From Cyanobacteria bacterium UBA947 (GTDB taxonomy: Bacteria; Cyanobacteriota; Vampirovibrionia; Gastranaerophilales; Gastranaerophilaceae): a DNA stretch of 17,599 nt. Position numbers and translations under genes: made by a program. Positions 15,753-17,599 of this stretch are shown in pieces. The stretch is taken from assembly GCA_002293275.1 (NCBI GenBank), contig DBCX01000043.1:200-17798 (forward strand), written 5' to 3'. Under the pieces are notes generated by a model. It ran no database searches. It was not told the DNA's origin and saw nothing but the letters and a program-made list of their open reading frames with translations. Every line of letters starts with the position of its first letter. The first letter of the stretch is position 1.

Positions 15753-17599
15753 ATGGGACAATTATTCAATTCAATCAGTGAGGTAAAAAAGAATTACCGC
15801 GTATACGACCAATGGGAACAAGCGCAGGCAGATGAAAAAGCGAAAAAGCAATATCTCGCCAAAAATTTGGACATCCCAAAAGATGAGGTTGAACTGACCA
15901 GACAAAAAGCCGAAACTGTAATCCGCGCGTCAGAAATGCTCGACAAGCGTTCGGAAAACAACTGCGAAGATATGGAGCAAGCCACAGGTATCGCAGCCGC
16001 ACTTGCAGCGCTTGTCCCTTCTCTTGGTTCTGCGGCGGCCCAAGCGCATCTCATGATGAAAAGCGGAAATAAAAAGGCTATAGCCATAGCTCGAATTGTC
16101 GGGGCTGTCGGAACACTCGCCATTGGTATAGCGGCAATCCTTATAGGCAACTCAAAACAAAAAGAGGCCTCCCGCATAGGACGGTTTCAGGCAAAAGAGA
16201 ACGAACTTAAAGACGTGAAAAACTTTGTTATGTACACGCCGGAACAAATCAAAGCCGCCGAAGAACGCGCAAAAGATGTCCCTGATGTAAAAGAGAAGAA
16301 AGAAAACATATTTTCTATTTTCTCAAATGTCGGACAAATATTCAAAGACAAAAAAGCTTATCTGGAACATCAAGCGCAAAAAGACCCCGAATTGATTGAT
16401 AAATTGAAAAAAGAAAACTACACGCCCGAACAGCTCGCGCAAGGTGCAAAAGACTGCGAGCTGATAGTTGACACGGTGAAAGATATCAATATCAGAGCCG
16501 AAGAATACTCCGAGAATTTGGAAAACGTTTTTGACACAATGGAAATTTTCTCGTTTGTCGCGGCGGTGCCGATTGCGTTCGGGATAAACAAACTACTGAA
16601 AGCGTTCAAGGTTTCAAAGGCCATAGCGCCGATTGTTTCTTTCACGACAGGATTCTTGGCACCGATTGCGATTGCAATTTGGGGCACGCAAGAGCAAAAA
16701 GTTGCCTCGCGCATCGGACGATACCACGCACGGCAAGAGCTTTTGAAAGACCCTGCCGCGCTTATGCATTTTACCGATGAACAAAAAGCGCAAGCTCAAA
16801 ACATCACAGCGCCAAAGCAAAAGAAAAATTTCTTTGCCAAACTCGGTGAGAATTTCAAATTCTTGGGCACATATTTCGGCGATAAAAAAGGTTGGAAAAA
16901 ATACAACAACGAAACCCGCAAAACAAACGAAAAGGTTTTGGAAGAATTGAAAAAATCTGATATCTCCGATACGCAAATGCAAAATGCCAAACATACGCAA
17001 GAAAAATTATACCTCGCGTTTGATGAAGTCGATGAGATGTCGCAACGATACTCGGAAGATACCGAGGCTGCTACCGAAATAGCAAAACAAGTTGTAAGTT
17101 CCGCGTGGAGCATCGGCTCTTTGGCCGCGCTTGCGATGCTGCCTGTTATGTTTATGAAAGGTAAGCTTCCGATTGATAAAATTGTCAAAGGCATTGCAAA
17201 TTTGAGTTTGGATAACAGCTCAAAAATACGCACACTTGTCAACGACGGTGCAAATATTTTAAAATCAAATCCAAATCTGCGGAAACAAGCATTGAAAGAC
17301 CTTGGAAAGTTAAAATTTGACGCAATCAAAGAAAGTGATTTATTGAAGCCGGTCGTGTCCGGGCTTGGCGAAGAAGCCGTTAAAATTACCGCAACAGGTG
17401 ATGTGGCCAAGGGGCTTGGACCACATTTCAAAAAAGGCTGGTTTGCAAAATGGGTAAGAAATCTGGTCGGTGAAGGTTTCAAATTAAAATCAAAAAAGGC
17501 GATGAGCCAGTTTACTGATAAAGGTATTCCGATACCGGACGCAATGTTGGAGAAAACCAAATTCAACTTCAACAATTACCCGACTATGTTTAAAACAGG
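15753..17599 (+). CDS. Three-module membrane protein of unknown function, 3' partial
   Basis: The frame is open from the ATG at 15753 to the right edge (615 residues seen). I do not recognise the family. It consists of three related modules of about 180 residues. Each has a charged helical part with a Y/R-S-E-[ND] motif (67-69, 253-255, 434-435) followed by hydrophobic segments: about 78-97 and 110-132, then 265-284 and 291-310, then 448-468. Modules 1 and 2 continue with K-x-A-S-R-I-G-R (137-144 and 316-323) and a Y-T-P-E-Q / F-T-D-E-Q (161-165, 340-344). Modules 2 and 3 begin with G-x-x-F-x-D-K-K (194-201, 372-379). There is no signal peptide, so the first 75 residues are probably cytoplasmic, with hairpin-like membrane insertions. 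After about 470 the sequence is soluble-looking. The gene follows purF in the same direction by 77 bp, probably as a separate unit. Confidence 0.75.
   Translation, partial: MGQLFNSISEVKKNYRVYDQWEQAQADEKAKKQYLAKNLDIPKDEVELTRQKAETVIRASEMLDKRSENNCEDMEQATGIAAALAALVPSLGSAAAQAHLMMKSGNKKAIAIARIVGAVGTLAIGIAAILIGNSKQKEASRIGRFQAKENELKDVKNFVMYTPEQIKAAEERAKDVPDVKEKKENIFSIFSNVGQIFKDKKAYLEHQAQKDPELIDKLKKENYTPEQLAQGAKDCELIVDTVKDINIRAEEYSENLENVFDTMEIFSFVAAVPIAFGINKLLKAFKVSKAIAPIVSFTTGFLAPIAIAIWGTQEQKVASRIGRYHARQELLKDPAALMHFTDEQKAQAQNITAPKQKKNFFAKLGENFKFLGTYFGDKKGWKKYNNETRKTNEKVLEELKKSDISDTQMQNAKHTQEKLYLAFDEVDEMSQRYSEDTEAATEIAKQVVSSAWSIGSLAALAMLPVMFMKGKLPIDKIVKGIANLSLDNSSKIRTLVNDGANILKSNPNLRKQALKDLGKLKFDAIKESDLLKPVVSGLGEEAVKITATGDVAKGLGPHFKKGWFAKWVRNLVGEGFKLKSKKAMSQFTDKGIPIPDAMLEKTKFNFNNYPTMFKT

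Noticed and set aside
1..17599. tRNA, rRNA, CRISPR array, insertion sequence or phage genes
   Set aside because: Every gap is 110 bp or shorter and shows no such structure, and no coding region resembles a transposase, integrase or phage protein. The repeats in 983-4168 are in-frame protein repeats, not CRISPR.

Overview
The window looks like chromosomal DNA of a bacterium with an outer membrane. It carries a type V-like autotransporter whose beta-barrel ends in an aromatic residue, a Sec-exported TPR protein, and housekeeping genes of nucleotide and cell-wall precursor synthesis. Codon use and composition look uniform, and I see no insertion sequence, phage gene, CRISPR array, rRNA or tRNA. 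Two unrelated enzymes share an N-terminal leader containing D-[ST]-V-S-F. I associate that tag, from memory only, with gut Gastranaerophilales (Melainabacteria/Vampirovibrionia, the non-photosynthetic sister group of Cyanobacteria). Elusimicrobiota or another lineage cannot be excluded from sequence alone.

Layout. Positions 2-6016 (+) hold the 3' part of a giant Pmp-like beta-helix autotransporter, which runs off the left edge. Converging on it is a compact Ski2/Mtr4-like DExH helicase (6044-8017, -). Diverging from the helicase is an HNH-type protein with a very long coiled coil (8128-9852, +). The 110 bp between these two starts contain a near-perfect 26-bp palindrome and a T9 tract. Next is a secreted TPR protein (9933-10778, +), read from an extended -10 promoter placed so that the mRNA should be leaderless. 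It converges on pyrG (10803-12401, -), which lies 6 bp behind glmS (12408-14180, -). glmS and purF (14302-15675, +) diverge from a short shared promoter region. The window ends inside a membrane protein of unknown function (15753 to the edge, +), built from three copies of a roughly 180-residue module.

How the genes fit together. pyrG, glmS and purF encode three glutamine amidotransferases: CTP synthase, glucosamine-6-phosphate synthase and amidophosphoribosyltransferase. All draw on the glutamine pool at entry points to pyrimidine, cell-wall and purine synthesis. The helicase and HNH genes may form a functional pair, because they share a leader motif and a control region, but their substrate is unknown. 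The autotransporter is a surface protein that has grown by internal duplication of a module of about 930 bp.

The most interesting unexplained items are the shared D[ST]VSF leader, the HNH/coiled-coil architecture beside the helicase, the three-module membrane protein, and the consistent use of very short or absent mRNA leaders. No stretch longer than 110 bp lacks a gene.
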